Source: G020353115 sp964389685 (GTDB taxonomy: Bacteria; Bacteroidota; Bacteroidia; Bacteroidales; VadinHA17). From it: a stretch of 26,856 nucleotides of DNA. Positions 18,447-26,806 of the stretch are shown here, one piece after another. Below the pieces are notes generated by a model. That model was not told the origin of the DNA. It did no database searches and saw only the letters and a list, made by a program, of their open reading frames with translations. The position numbers and the translations under genes were made by a program. The stretch is from assembly GCA_964389685.1 (NCBI GenBank), contig CAYMFM010000053.1, positions 1 to 26,856 on the forward strand, given 5' to 3'. How positions within the stretch are numbered: the first letter of the stretch is position 1; each line of letters starts with the position of its first letter.

Positions 18447-20398
18447 GAAAATTGATACTTTTGCTCTTCTTTCCCGTTTGCCTGTCGGGACAGGATATAC
18501 AATACAGATATACTGCCTGGGATGCAGACTTTTCTTATCCCGATGTTTCTGCCGCGGAATTAGCAGAGTCATTTGTAATCCTTAAGGATCACCGGGTGAC
18601 GGAATACATCTTTGATGAAAGTGAAGAACTGTTGCAATTCGAAACGATCCATAAACTGGTTCTTGTCAATTCGGACAATGCCGTGAACCGGTTCAATAAA
18701 TACCGTATACCACTTACCAATACAAAACAACTGGTTGAGTTCAGGGCAAGAACGATTAAACCGAACGGGAATGCAATTGAAGTGGACGAGGATGAAATGA
18801 AGTCCATTGAGGACTATGACGAATCTGGCCCTTACAGGATTTTTACGTTTGAAGGGGTTGCAAAAGGAGATGTGGTTGAAGTTTTCTATTCTGTGGAGAA
18901 GAATATTCGGCTCTATGGACGATATACCTTCCAGACATCAGGTATTGTGAAAAAAGCAAGGTTGGAAGTAATTTCTCCACCAAACCTCATTTTTGCCGCT
19001 AAAGGATACAATGAAAATTTTGAAATTTCTGATACGGTGATTGCGAACAAGAACTATATCATCGGAGTTAAAGATTCTATTCCAGCTCTGTTTGAGGAGA
19101 AATATGCCTATTATAGTGCCAATCAGGCAAGGATTGAATACATCTTTCAAGAGAACACGAGCCTTCAATCAACTACCTACCATACTTGGGCAAATGCAGC
19201 TCAGCGATATTATGAGACGATATACAGTTTGGATAAGAAAGTCGAAAAAACAGTAAAAAAATTCCTTGCAGACCTGCAGTTGGACAACCTGCCGGAAGAG
19301 GAGAAAATCAAAATCATTGAACGATATATTAAAACAAATTTTGAGATAAAATCAATTGAGGGAATAGACAACGGTGAAGAGATTGAAACCATTCTTGAAA
19401 ATGAATATTCCTCGGAGTTTGGGATAACCAGTCTTTTTACCATTCTTTTCGAGGTGGCAGGGATTGAACATCAGCTTGGAATAACACATGATAAAACCCA
19501 ACAACGTTTTGATAAGGATTTTATGACATGGAACTACCTAACCTGCTATCTGTTCTATTTCCCTGGAAGCGACAAATTCCTGTCACCTGCCTCCTTTGAG
19601 TATCGGTATGGGACTGTTCCGGGGATCAATTCATCTGTTTATGGTATGTTCGTGAAAAAAGTTCAAATTGGTGACTATACTACCGGCATACCCGTTTTCA
19701 GATTTATTCCTCCGCTCTATTACAAAGACAACATTACCAATCTTGAACTGGAAGTTACCTTCCCCGAAGATATTAGTTATGCTATTGTGGATATGAAACA
19801 CATCTATGGCGGCGAAGCAGCCATTCCATTGAAACCCTATTTTGAGTTTTTAGCTGAAAGGGATAAGGAATCCATTACTGAACAGTTTATTAGAGCGATC
19901 GGTGAGGATGTGGAAATTCAGGGAAAGGAGGTTTATAATACGAACCTGGATACATCGGCAATTACGAAACCACTTACGGTAGCAGCCAAGTTAACCTATC
20001 GATCCGCTGTTGAGAAAGCTGGGGATAACTATATTTTCAATATCGGTAAGTTGATCGGGGAACAGGTTGAATTGTATCAGAAACATACCCGGCAACAGAT
20101 TATTGATATTGAGTTTGCTCATGAACTGGAAAGGAAACTCCGTTTTACCATTCCATCGGGATATGTCGTGAAGGGATTGGAAAACCTTAATATAAACATT
20201 GAATACAGCACGAATAATGAAAAATCCATGGGGTTTACATCAGACTACAAGGTGAATGGGGATACAATTGATGTCCATATCTATGAGTATTACACGAGAA
20301 CAGTGTATCCACTCGAACAGTATGAGGAATTCAGGGAGGTGATTAATGCCGCAGCTGACTTTAACAAGATCTCCCTGCTATTTGAGAAAGCAAACTAA
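18443..20398 (+). CDS. Secreted DUF3857/transglutaminase-fold protein, catalytic triad lost
   Basis: 651 residues with a signal peptide ending near Gln17 (CLSGQD). Residues about 30-230 are DUF3857-like (KLVLVNSDNAVNRFNKYRI; RTIKPNGNAIEVDEDEM; FEGVAKGDVVEVFY). Residues about 265-400 align with the transglutaminase core of the upstream protein, anchored by VAGIE against YAGIE. The catalytic Cys position is Glu325 (SSEFGITS replaces GDCKDMAN), the His region reads TWNYLTCYLF with no His, and FLSPA replaces FLDPT so that the Asp becomes Ser381. This is therefore a probable pseudoenzyme. The 4-bp ATGA overlap with the active paralogue suggests coupled translation and a shared complex or an antagonistic or regulatory role. 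Length equals that of the paralogue, so there is no truncation. Confidence 0.88.
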   Translation: MRKLILLLFFPVCLSGQDIQYRYTAWDADFSYPDVSAAELAESFVILKDHRVTEYIFDESEELLQFETIHKLVLVNSDNAVNRFNKYRIPLTNTKQLVEFRARTIKPNGNAIEVDEDEMKSIEDYDESGPYRIFTFEGVAKGDVVEVFYSVEKNIRLYGRYTFQTSGIVKKARLEVISPPNLIFAAKGYNENFEISDTVIANKNYIIGVKDSIPALFEEKYAYYSANQARIEYIFQENTSLQSTTYHTWANAAQRYYETIYSLDKKVEKTVKKFLADLQLDNLPEEEKIKIIERYIKTNFEIKSIEGIDNGEEIETILENEYSSEFGITSLFTILFEVAGIEHQLGITHDKTQQRFDKDFMTWNYLTCYLFYFPGSDKFLSPASFEYRYGTVPGINSSVYGMFVKKVQIGDYTTGIPVFRFIPPLYYKDNITNLELEVTFPEDISYAIVDMKHIYGGEAAIPLKPYFEFLAERDKESITEQFIRAIGEDVEIQGKEVYNTNLDTSAITKPLTVAAKLTYRSAVEKAGDNYIFNIGKLIGEQVELYQKHTRQQIIDIEFAHELERKLRFTIPSGYVVKGLENLNINIEYSTNNEKSMGFTSDYKVNGDTIDVHIYEYYTRTVYPLEQYEEFREVINAAADFNKISLLFEKAN

Positions 20399-20453
20399 TA
20401 CCGTAGCTCTTCATCTGTCAGAGCCTGACGGAGTCAGCAGCATCTTATAAATC

Positions 20454-20471
20454 CCCCTTTTAGCAAAGGGG
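20454..20471. terminator. Hairpin, possible terminator of the transglutaminase operon
   Basis: CCCCTTT-TAGC-AAAGGGG has a perfect 7-bp stem, 56 bp after the stop codon at 20398. No clear U tract follows, so it could equally be part of a repeat. Confidence 0.4.
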
Positions 20472-20570
20472 AACAGCGTCTTCATGAACTTCGTCAGACG
20501 ACTTTCATCAGGCCAGTGTGGCTCGGCTGACGATTGGCTGAGTTTCCCTCTTCTGTCTAACGATTTAACC

Positions 20571-20593
20571 CGAAAAATTCAAAGAATTTTTCG
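20571..20593. terminator. Perfect 10-bp hairpin, possible bidirectional terminator
   Basis: CGAAAAATTC (20571-20580), loop AAA, GAATTTTTCG (20584-20593). It lies between convergent transcription units. The stem carries its own A and T runs, so it could work on either strand. Confidence 0.45.
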
Positions 20594-20603
20594 CCATTTA
20601 TGG

Positions 20604-20714
20604 CTGACGAAAAGTCAAATTCAAGTATGTCAACTGTTTCACTCAACAGTTATCTTCAAAACTGATGAAAATTTTATACCCAAACTTGAGGGTATTGAAT
20701 TTGACTTTTATCAG
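20604..20714. repeat. Folded element: 15-bp outer stem with two inner hairpins
   Basis: The outer arms AAAAGTCAAATTCAA (20610-20624) and TTGAATTTGACTTTT (20695-20709) pair perfectly, extended by CTGA (20604-20607) with TCAG (20711-20714) across a small bulge. Inside are AACTGTT-TCACTC-AACAGTT (20632-20651) and ATACCC-AAACTTGA-GGGTAT (20676-20695). This may be a MITE/REP-like insertion or a structured RNA. Confidence 0.65.
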
Positions 20715-20851
20715 GGTTAACTCCCCCTGCCTGCGTGTACCTCAAATCATCAAACGGTAAACGGTAATGAATCGGCAAGACAAAGAAAGTTGTTCATTAC
20801 CACTGGCAAATCTTGACGTATACTAAATTATCCCTGACATATGCAGGCGGT

Positions 20852-22138
20852 TTATCGTATGATTTCATCGAAGAAAAGCGTCATTAGCTTCATATAATCA
20901 ACAAATTCAGTAAGGGGTAATGTTTCATATTTATCGTAAATGTCGTGGTAGGCTTTTATCCCTCCCTGGGTATAAATAAAGAAACAAAGAACGCCTTTCT
21001 CATGAAACATGCAATGATCGCTGTTGCATGCAGCACCTCGGATATCAACTTTAGGTAACAAGTCATGCTCATTATTTAGTCGCGTTATGATATCAAACTC
21101 CTTCTTGTGGATACTTCCGTTTACTATTCGGATACCTTCCTCACCGGTACCTGCAAGATCAAAATTAACCAGAAACTTAATCCTCTCCAGGTCAAAAAGG
21201 GGGTGTTCGGTGAAATAGCTTGCACCCAAAAGGCCAAGTTCTTCGGCTCCTGTGGCAATAAAAACGAAGGAATAATCATGAGGATTAAGGCTGTAATGTG
21301 TTGCCAGGCTGAGTAACATGGCAATTCCACTTGAATTATCATTGGCTCCTGGGAAATAGGTTTCAAGCCCCATTTTTCCTAAGTGATCATAGTGTGCTGT
21401 AGCAACCAGGAATGAATCAGGCTGGATTTTCCCTCTTACAAATCCGATCAGATTCTGTGTCTTATAGTTATCCATCATCCTGGCATCAACAGCTACTTCA
21501 ATCTCATTGACTTTGCTGAGGTCAATTTCATGATTCACCATAAAGGAAGACTTTTCTGACTGCAAAGTTCCGGTACCCCATGTTAACTTTTTTGACGTTA
21601 CGATAACTACACCTGATACAGGCGATTGCGGGCTGTATTTGAGAAAGTTGATAATTTCATCCAGGTTTTGTCCCTCTTCCTTATCTTCCGGTTCGTATGT
21701 TCTTTCATCAATGATCAGAAATTTACCTGCTGCGGATTGGATTGCGGATACTACAGCCTGTTCATCAGCCATTCTTTCTTTATTAAGGATTATGACTTCA
21801 TACTTTCCTTTAACCGGTGCTGAAAAAGGATCGACAAGAAAATCCTTCCCAGGCATTAACTCCACTTCCCCAATCTTCAACATCATTCTCTTTGGGAATG
21901 TGTTCACATTAACGGTAAACTCTTGGTCATAATCTTCTTCGAATGATAACAATCCGATATTCTGAAATTGGGAACGAATGTACTCAGCTGCAAGTTCATT
22001 TCCATTCTCCACATATCCTCTCCCTTTGAATTCGGGAGACGCAAGTGTTTGGACAATTTCTTTTGCATAGTTAATATCCTGTCCTGATAATAAGAGGGGT
22101 AGGAATACTGCATTGACAATGAAAAGTATTTTTTTCAT
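20852..22138 (-). CDS. Secreted M28-family zinc metallopeptidase
   Basis: I start at ATG 22136-22138, giving 428 residues with a signal peptide ending near Gln20 (LLLSGQD). The upstream in-frame ATG at 22171 adds 11 residues before the signal peptide and is unlikely. The N-terminal half (about 21-225) includes a segment that may be a PA-like insert. The M28 catalytic domain (about 227-428) has all expected metal and catalytic residues: AHYDHLG (His249, Asp251), GANDNSSG (Asp267), GAEELGLLG (Glu299/Glu300), NFDLAG (Asp327) and AYHDIYD (His398). Predicted activity is a di-zinc aminopeptidase acting on peptides in the periplasm or outside the cell. It stands alone, convergent with the transglutaminase operon and divergent from the small lipoprotein gene. 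Confidence 0.94.
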   Translation of the reverse strand: MKKILFIVNAVFLPLLLSGQDINYAKEIVQTLASPEFKGRGYVENGNELAAEYIRSQFQNIGLLSFEEDYDQEFTVNVNTFPKRMMLKIGEVELMPGKDFLVDPFSAPVKGKYEVIILNKERMADEQAVVSAIQSAAGKFLIIDERTYEPEDKEEGQNLDEIINFLKYSPQSPVSGVVIVTSKKLTWGTGTLQSEKSSFMVNHEIDLSKVNEIEVAVDARMMDNYKTQNLIGFVRGKIQPDSFLVATAHYDHLGKMGLETYFPGANDNSSGIAMLLSLATHYSLNPHDYSFVFIATGAEELGLLGASYFTEHPLFDLERIKFLVNFDLAGTGEEGIRIVNGSIHKKEFDIITRLNNEHDLLPKVDIRGAACNSDHCMFHEKGVLCFFIYTQGGIKAYHDIYDKYETLPLTEFVDYMKLMTLFFDEIIR

Positions 22139-22413
22139 GGGCGGGTAATTAACTGGATTAAATTTAGGCAAGTTAGTTGATTTTCACCTAAGAAATCATC
22201 ATGATCTTCATTACAATAGAAAGTTGTCACCGTATATCAACCTTTTCCTGAGCAATAGCACCAAACGCAAGATGCACGGTGATCATTATACTTATCAGGT
22301 TTTTTATGAATGCTTCTTGTTATGATAACATTTATTTATTAAAAATGACTACAGGTTTATGGAATTTTATTTAATTTGGTAGTGTAACCCGGAAAACTAC
22401 AAAATCAAATAGT

Positions 22414-22623
22414 ATGAAAAGGAAAGTAGTGTATAAAACCGCCCTTCTCTTGCTTTTTATTTCCCCCCTGTTTCTCAAATCCTGTGAGAAACCAACACGG
22501 TATTGTGTTGAATGCGATTGCCTCACCAGGGATAAGTGCTATAATAGTTACGACAGGGCAAAGAATTTTGCCGAATTAATGGAAATTGGAGGCACCTGCG
22601 ATTGCAGCATATATGAGGATTGA
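22414..22623 (+). CDS. Small Cys-rich lipoprotein, function unknown
   Basis: 69 residues: a basic n-region (MKRKVVYK), a hydrophobic stretch and a lipobox FLKSC with Cys24, then only 45 residues of mature protein. Beyond the lipid Cys there are six more: C31-x2-C34-x-C36, C42, and C62-x-C64. This could form disulfides or bind a metal. Upstream, TTAATTTG at 22371-22378 is close to the Bacteroidota -7 element TAnnTTTG and would leave a leader of about 30 nt. The good lipobox and Cys pattern argue for a real gene even though it is short and alone. I do not recognise the family. Confidence 0.6.
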   Translation: MKRKVVYKTALLLLFISPLFLKSCEKPTRYCVECDCLTRDKCYNSYDRAKNFAELMEIGGTCDCSIYED

Positions 22624-22696
22624 TCATTGGAGAGCCTCATACTGCCTCGGTTTACTACACCGGGTTTATATCCTTGTAGTCGATTAAAGAATCCTT

Positions 22697-22872
22697 AAAA
22701 AAATGGTGACAGCTTCCTATTTAATTATCTTTAAAATTCAGTATAACAGCACATTAATTATCCAATAAAAATGAAAAATTATTAATTGATAACGTTATAA
22801 ATATCAAATAAACAATCCTTTATATCAAAAATTTGGAAATATTAAAAAATAGGAAGCTGTCACAATTTTTTT
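22697..22872. repeat. 176-bp AT-rich element with 26-bp inverted arms (MITE-like)
   Basis: GTGACAGCTTCCTATTT (22706-22722) is perfectly inverted at 22847-22863, and the pairing continues through one mismatch into a run of As (22697-22703) facing a run of Ts (22866-22872), 25 of 26 paired. The 124-bp interior is very AT-rich and has no open frame. I see no clear target-site duplication outside the arms. It lies just beyond the 3' end of the sialidase-like gene. Confidence 0.65.
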
Positions 22873-22908
22873 TATCATTTTTTTGTTATCGTTTTTTTAC
22901 ATACTTTT

Positions 22909-24194
22909 TTATTGACGGGTGAGTTTTGCCGGATCCAGAACAACGTGTTTTACCGATTCCCTTCTAAAGGTATAGGTAATGTGCACCAGGCCATCGGAAG
23001 TCTGGATAACAGAGGGATAGGAGTATTCGCCTTCCTGCCGTTCCAGGGTCATGACCGTTTTCCACTCCGCACCGTTCTTAGAAACTGCAACGTTCAACAT
23101 TTCACGGCTACGGGGGAAATCTCCGTTCTGGTGGGTATGGTTGTAAACAAGAAGCTGCCTCCCGTCCGATAATGTTACTGCATCCGCTCCGGCATTGGGA
23201 TTGGGAAGCCCGGTGGCTGTCATTTTACTCCAGGTTTTACCATTATCCTCGCTCCAGCTCTGCGNNNNNNNNNNNNNNNNNNNNNNNNNNNNNNNNNNNN
23301 NNNNNNNNNNNNNNNNNNNNNNNNNNNNNNNNNNNNNNNNNNNNNNNNNNNNNNNNNNNNNNNNCCGGTGGCTGTCATTTTACTCCAGGTTTTACCATTA
23401 TCCTCGCTCCAGCTCTGCGATATAACATCTTGCCTTGTTCTGCATAGGATCTGCAATGTACCATCCGTGTGGGTAAGGATACTGGGTTGTATTGCATCAA
23501 ATTCAACACCGTCGTTGATCGGACCGATAACCTCCCAGGTTTTCCCAAGGTCACACGTGATCTCAAAATGCACCCTCCACCGGATATTCCCATCCTGTTC
23601 CTCTTCAGTGCTCGACGGACAAATGATGGTACCATCAGCCAGCTGCACCGGTTTATTTTTAACGGGTCCGATCAGGTGTCCTGTTGGTTCGCTGCTTCCC
23701 AGTTTTTCAGGTAGCGACCATGATTCTCCTTCATTGTCCGAGGTTACAACCATTCCCCACCACTCTCGTGGACTGGGTCCGACTTTGTAAAATAGCATCA
23801 ACGGTCCACCTTCTGGACTGAAAAGAACCGGATTCCAGCATGGATAACGCAGGGTATCGTTCATGATACCATTAACCACCTCAACCGGTTTGGACCAGGA
23901 TCCGTCGATAATGCGGGAAATCCAGATACCGACATCCGGATTGCTTTCGTGTGTCCCTCCAAACCAGGCGACAATCAAACCATTTGATATTTCGGCTATT
24001 GTGGAGGCATGGCACTGGGGGGTTGGTTTCTGATCCAACGGAAAGATCAACTCACCGGCCAGATAAGCTCCCTTACCGGGAATGGACAGATCCGGGATGA
24101 TTATACCTTCTTCCACGTTTTGGACACAGGAACAGATGAACATAAGAAGTAAGGAAATACCCAATGTCAATAGCTTTCGTTTTCTCTTTGTCAT
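22909..24194 (-). CDS. Sialidase-like BNR-repeat lipoprotein (reading frame split by an assembly gap)
   Basis: As given, the frame runs from ATG 24192-24194 into 100 Ns and then off frame. If one of two identical 55-bp flanks and the Ns (155 bp) are removed, the frame is continuous and gives 376 residues, ending TAA at 22909-22911. The N-terminus is a lipoprotein signal (lipobox near FICSC, Cys23). The protein is a BNR/Asp-box beta-propeller: SDNEGESW (152-159), TCDLGKTW (213-220) and SEDNGKTW (263-270), then GLPNPNAGADAVTLSDGRQLLVYNH in pieces across the repair point. It resembles the BNR_2 exo-sialidase-like family, but I see no clear FRIP arginine motif, so sialidase activity is uncertain; another exo-glycosidase is possible. 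It begins 7 bp after the receptor gene upstream, indicating one operon. Confidence 0.85.
23210..23419. other. Assembly gap: 100 Ns between two identical 55-bp copies
   Basis: Ns fill 23265-23364. The 55 bp before (23210-23264) and after (23365-23419) are identical. This is the mark of two contig ends that overlap but were scaffolded with a fixed 100-N spacer. Collapsing them removes 155 bp and puts the two halves of the sialidase-like gene in the same frame (24194-155 and 23223 are both multiples of 3). Confidence 0.93.
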
Positions 24195-24201
24195 GGACTA
24201 T

Positions 24202-26748
24202 TTAGAACTGCTCCTTACCAAATGAACTTTCGGCTTTTTTACTTGATTTACCTTTCATATTAAAAGCATAGGATACGTTTAATTCAAGTATCGGCCCATA
24301 CCGATAATATTCGGATTCCTGAATAAATAGCTGTTCGCCACTGCTATTAAACGCACGAGTACTTACTGTAGTAATATTAGATTTTAAAATATCATGTACT
24401 GTCAGTGAAAAATCCCATCCTTTAAGCCGTTTTGGCGTGTAATTCAATGAAGTATTGGCAATATAAAACATTTCATCTCTTCCCTGGGCAGTGATAGTTG
24501 CCGATGTAAAATCAATATCAGCTGCAAATTTTAATGATTCTGTTACATTGAAAATAGCATTCCCTTTTAAACCCCAGTTAGTACTTCTATTATTTTCTTT
24601 ATATCCAAAAATATCCGCCTCAACCCGAAAATTGTATAAGGAACTACTTATAAAAAACTTGGCGAAATTACCAACTGCAAAATTCATGTTTAATTCAATC
24701 CCTGTTGCCTGGGTATTTGCGGAATTAGTATAGCTGCGTATCAACACATTCTCTTGTTTATAGACAGTATTTACACGAAAAACTGAGTTGTCTGTACTGC
24801 GATAAAATCCAATAAGGTTAATATTTGACTTCTTGAATTTTCCATTTAAAGCAAGCTCGAAATTTGTATGGTATTCCGGTTCAAGAACAGGGTCACCTAC
24901 AACATAAACTTCAAAGTGTTCCCTGTAAAGAAAAGGGGTCATATTGGTTAATGGTGGTCTGCTAATTCGCCTGCTAAAGGCAAAGGTTACTTTATTATTT
25001 CCTGAGATAGCGTAATTCAGATGTATTGTAGGAAACCAATCTAACTTAAGTTCTTTATACTTTGATTTTGTTATTCTATCGAAGATTGTGAAGTAATCGG
25101 GATTTTCAATATCCATTACCTGATTTGTGTATTCAAGTCTTAATCCGGTTATAAAATTAAATTTACCCAAACTGCCTGAATAATCGGCATATCCGGCGTA
25201 TATGGCACGTTTGAAATCAATTGCATTTTCAAAGTAATTATAATCGCCCCATACATTGTTTGTAACATCCAGCGTATCAAAGCTGAATTCTCCGATGATT
25301 TGAAAGTATTGAGGTTGTAATCCCAAACCTAAAGTATGTCCATTTTTCAACTTTTTTGTATAATCAATGGATACCCTATAACCATTAAGAGGAGTGTTGT
25401 CTGTTTGTATAAAATGCTTTTCAATATTTCCCCTTAGCTCAGATATTGGATTGAATTGGTAGTGCCGATTATCCATTTCACTCCTGAGTTCTGAATGTTC
25501 GAATAAAACAGAAACCTTAAGTTCTGAATTATTGTTGATTTTTTGAGTAAAGTCGATATTGGCAGTATGAAAAATACCATATCGCATACGCTTATTTGGA
25601 TTATAAATCCAGTATTCATCAACAGGAATGCCAATTATGGGATTTTTATCAATATCACCATAAAAAGTATGGTACTTATAAAGGGCAGACCGTCCTTTAG
25701 AACTGTTTCCGTAAAAGTATGAAGTTGAAATAATTGAATTATTGTTTACCTGATAATCCATTGCTGCACTTGCCGTATAATTTTGAGACCATTCGACACG
25801 TGGTCCATTCGGCACCATGTGAAAATATGAACCATTTTCCTGCCACAGGCTTGCAAAGCCGGAACGGGTCCCATTCACATTCTTTTCATTGAAATTTAAT
25901 CCGCCGTATAATGATAATTTATTTTTACTATAGATAAAGTTCAATCCTCCTCCAAACCGGTTATCGTTTATTTTATAGCTACTTAATTGATGAGTATAAT
26001 TAGCCCAGGGAGATCCACCAATTAATCCATTGGCAGAGATTGACATTCCTTTTTCACCTGTTTTCTTAACTGATATATTAATGATTCCACCTTTCCCCTG
26101 AGCATCGTATTTAGCTGATGGAACAGTAATTATATCTATACTTTCAATATTTTTAGCTCTAATTTGCTCCAGCACAGTAATGGGCTCCATGTGTGTAGGC
26201 TTCCCATTCAGATAGACCATAAAATCGGGTGTCCCTCTAACTGAAATTACACCATCTGGATCGATTGATATGGAAGGTAATTTAATTAACACATCAGCCG
26301 CATTACCTCCTTTGGTGGTCTGAAAATCCGTGGTTCTATAGGTAACCCGGTCTAAATGAGTAATAACTGTTTTAGCCCAATCTTTTACCACTACTTCATC
26401 CAAAGTAACTGATAAAGCACTTAACTGTATTTCACCAATATTTACTTGCTGATTTTGCTTGTCGACATGAAAGTTTTTTATTGTATCCGATTCATATCCA
26501 ATAAAGGAAATCACAGCATCATACTTTCCAAATGGGAGGTTATCCATATAGAAACTCCCGTCTTTGTCTGATACTGTACCATATACAGAAGCTGTATCAT
26601 TTTCAAGAATAAGCAAAATATTTGCGAAAGGCATTTTATCATTAGTGGCCCTGTCTGAAACAACGCCTGTTATGCTCCCTTTTTGTGCAGAAACATTTGA
26701 TATCCCATTTATTATTAAAAAAATGGATACCAATACAATATTTCTCAT
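24202..26748 (-). CDS. TonB-dependent receptor-like outer-membrane beta-barrel protein (non-SusC type)
   Basis: 848 residues with a signal peptide ending near Gln22 (SNVSAQ). Residues about 24-115 are a CarboxypepD_reg-like domain (GSITGVVSDRATND, DKDGSFYMDNLPFGKY), about 125-235 a plug-like domain (GGNAADVLIKLPSISIDPDG, VRGTPDFMVYLNGKP, GKGGIINISVKK), and the rest a barrel of the OMP_b-brl_3 type (RLEYTNQ, FAFSRRISRPPLTNMTPF, and YAFNM near the end). The family is common in Bacteroidota and is usually not paired with SusD; none is present here. The next gene, 7 bp downstream, is the sialidase-like lipoprotein, so uptake or sensing of that enzyme's product is a reasonable guess. The gene is visibly more AT-rich than the SusC gene, which may mean separate ancestry. 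Confidence 0.92.
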   Translation of the reverse strand: MRNIVLVSIFLIINGISNVSAQKGSITGVVSDRATNDKMPFANILLILENDTASVYGTVSDKDGSFYMDNLPFGKYDAVISFIGYESDTIKNFHVDKQNQQVNIGEIQLSALSVTLDEVVVKDWAKTVITHLDRVTYRTTDFQTTKGGNAADVLIKLPSISIDPDGVISVRGTPDFMVYLNGKPTHMEPITVLEQIRAKNIESIDIITVPSAKYDAQGKGGIINISVKKTGEKGMSISANGLIGGSPWANYTHQLSSYKINDNRFGGGLNFIYSKNKLSLYGGLNFNEKNVNGTRSGFASLWQENGSYFHMVPNGPRVEWSQNYTASAAMDYQVNNNSIISTSYFYGNSSKGRSALYKYHTFYGDIDKNPIIGIPVDEYWIYNPNKRMRYGIFHTANIDFTQKINNNSELKVSVLFEHSELRSEMDNRHYQFNPISELRGNIEKHFIQTDNTPLNGYRVSIDYTKKLKNGHTLGLGLQPQYFQIIGEFSFDTLDVTNNVWGDYNYFENAIDFKRAIYAGYADYSGSLGKFNFITGLRLEYTNQVMDIENPDYFTIFDRITKSKYKELKLDWFPTIHLNYAISGNNKVTFAFSRRISRPPLTNMTPFLYREHFEVYVVGDPVLEPEYHTNFELALNGKFKKSNINLIGFYRSTDNSVFRVNTVYKQENVLIRSYTNSANTQATGIELNMNFAVGNFAKFFISSSLYNFRVEADIFGYKENNRSTNWGLKGNAIFNVTESLKFAADIDFTSATITAQGRDEMFYIANTSLNYTPKRLKGWDFSLTVHDILKSNITTVSTRAFNSSGEQLFIQESEYYRYGPILELNVSYAFNMKGKSSKKAESSFGKEQF

Positions 26749-26764
26749 AATAGATACGGGTTTA

Positions 26765-26790
26765 TGGCATTTTATTTACATAAAGTGCCA
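26765..26790. promoter_or_regulatory. Hairpin or operator-like inverted repeat before the receptor gene
   Basis: TGGCATTTTAT (26765-26775), loop TTAC, ATAAAGTGCCA (26780-26790): 10 of 11 pairs. It lies 16 bp upstream of the receptor ATG and just downstream of the candidate promoter, so it could be an operator or a leader hairpin. Confidence 0.4.
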
Positions 26791-26806
26791 TAGTTGGTAC
26801 ATTGTA

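Larger units (their letters stand above)
20399..20851. other. 453-bp region between convergent genes, full of hairpins
   Basis: This gap separates the end of the transglutaminase operon (plus) from the end of the M28 gene (minus). It contains hairpins at 20417-20429 (GTCAG-AGC-CTGAC), 20454-20471 and 20571-20593 and the large folded element at 20604-20714. A 78-codon open frame on the plus strand (20484-20720) runs straight through these structures and is not a credible gene. Termination from both sides is the most likely role. Confidence 0.65.

Noticed and set aside
20484..20720. 78-codon plus-strand open frame between convergent genes
   Set aside because: It runs through two hairpins and a long inverted repeat, and its translation has no recognisable feature.
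23172..23447. Open frames running through the N block
   Set aside because: They depend on unknown bases and on a duplicated contig end; they are antisense to the sialidase-like gene.
22909..24194. Sialidase-like gene as a frameshifted pseudogene
   Set aside because: The break coincides exactly with the N gap and duplicated flanks; collapsing 155 bp restores the frame.
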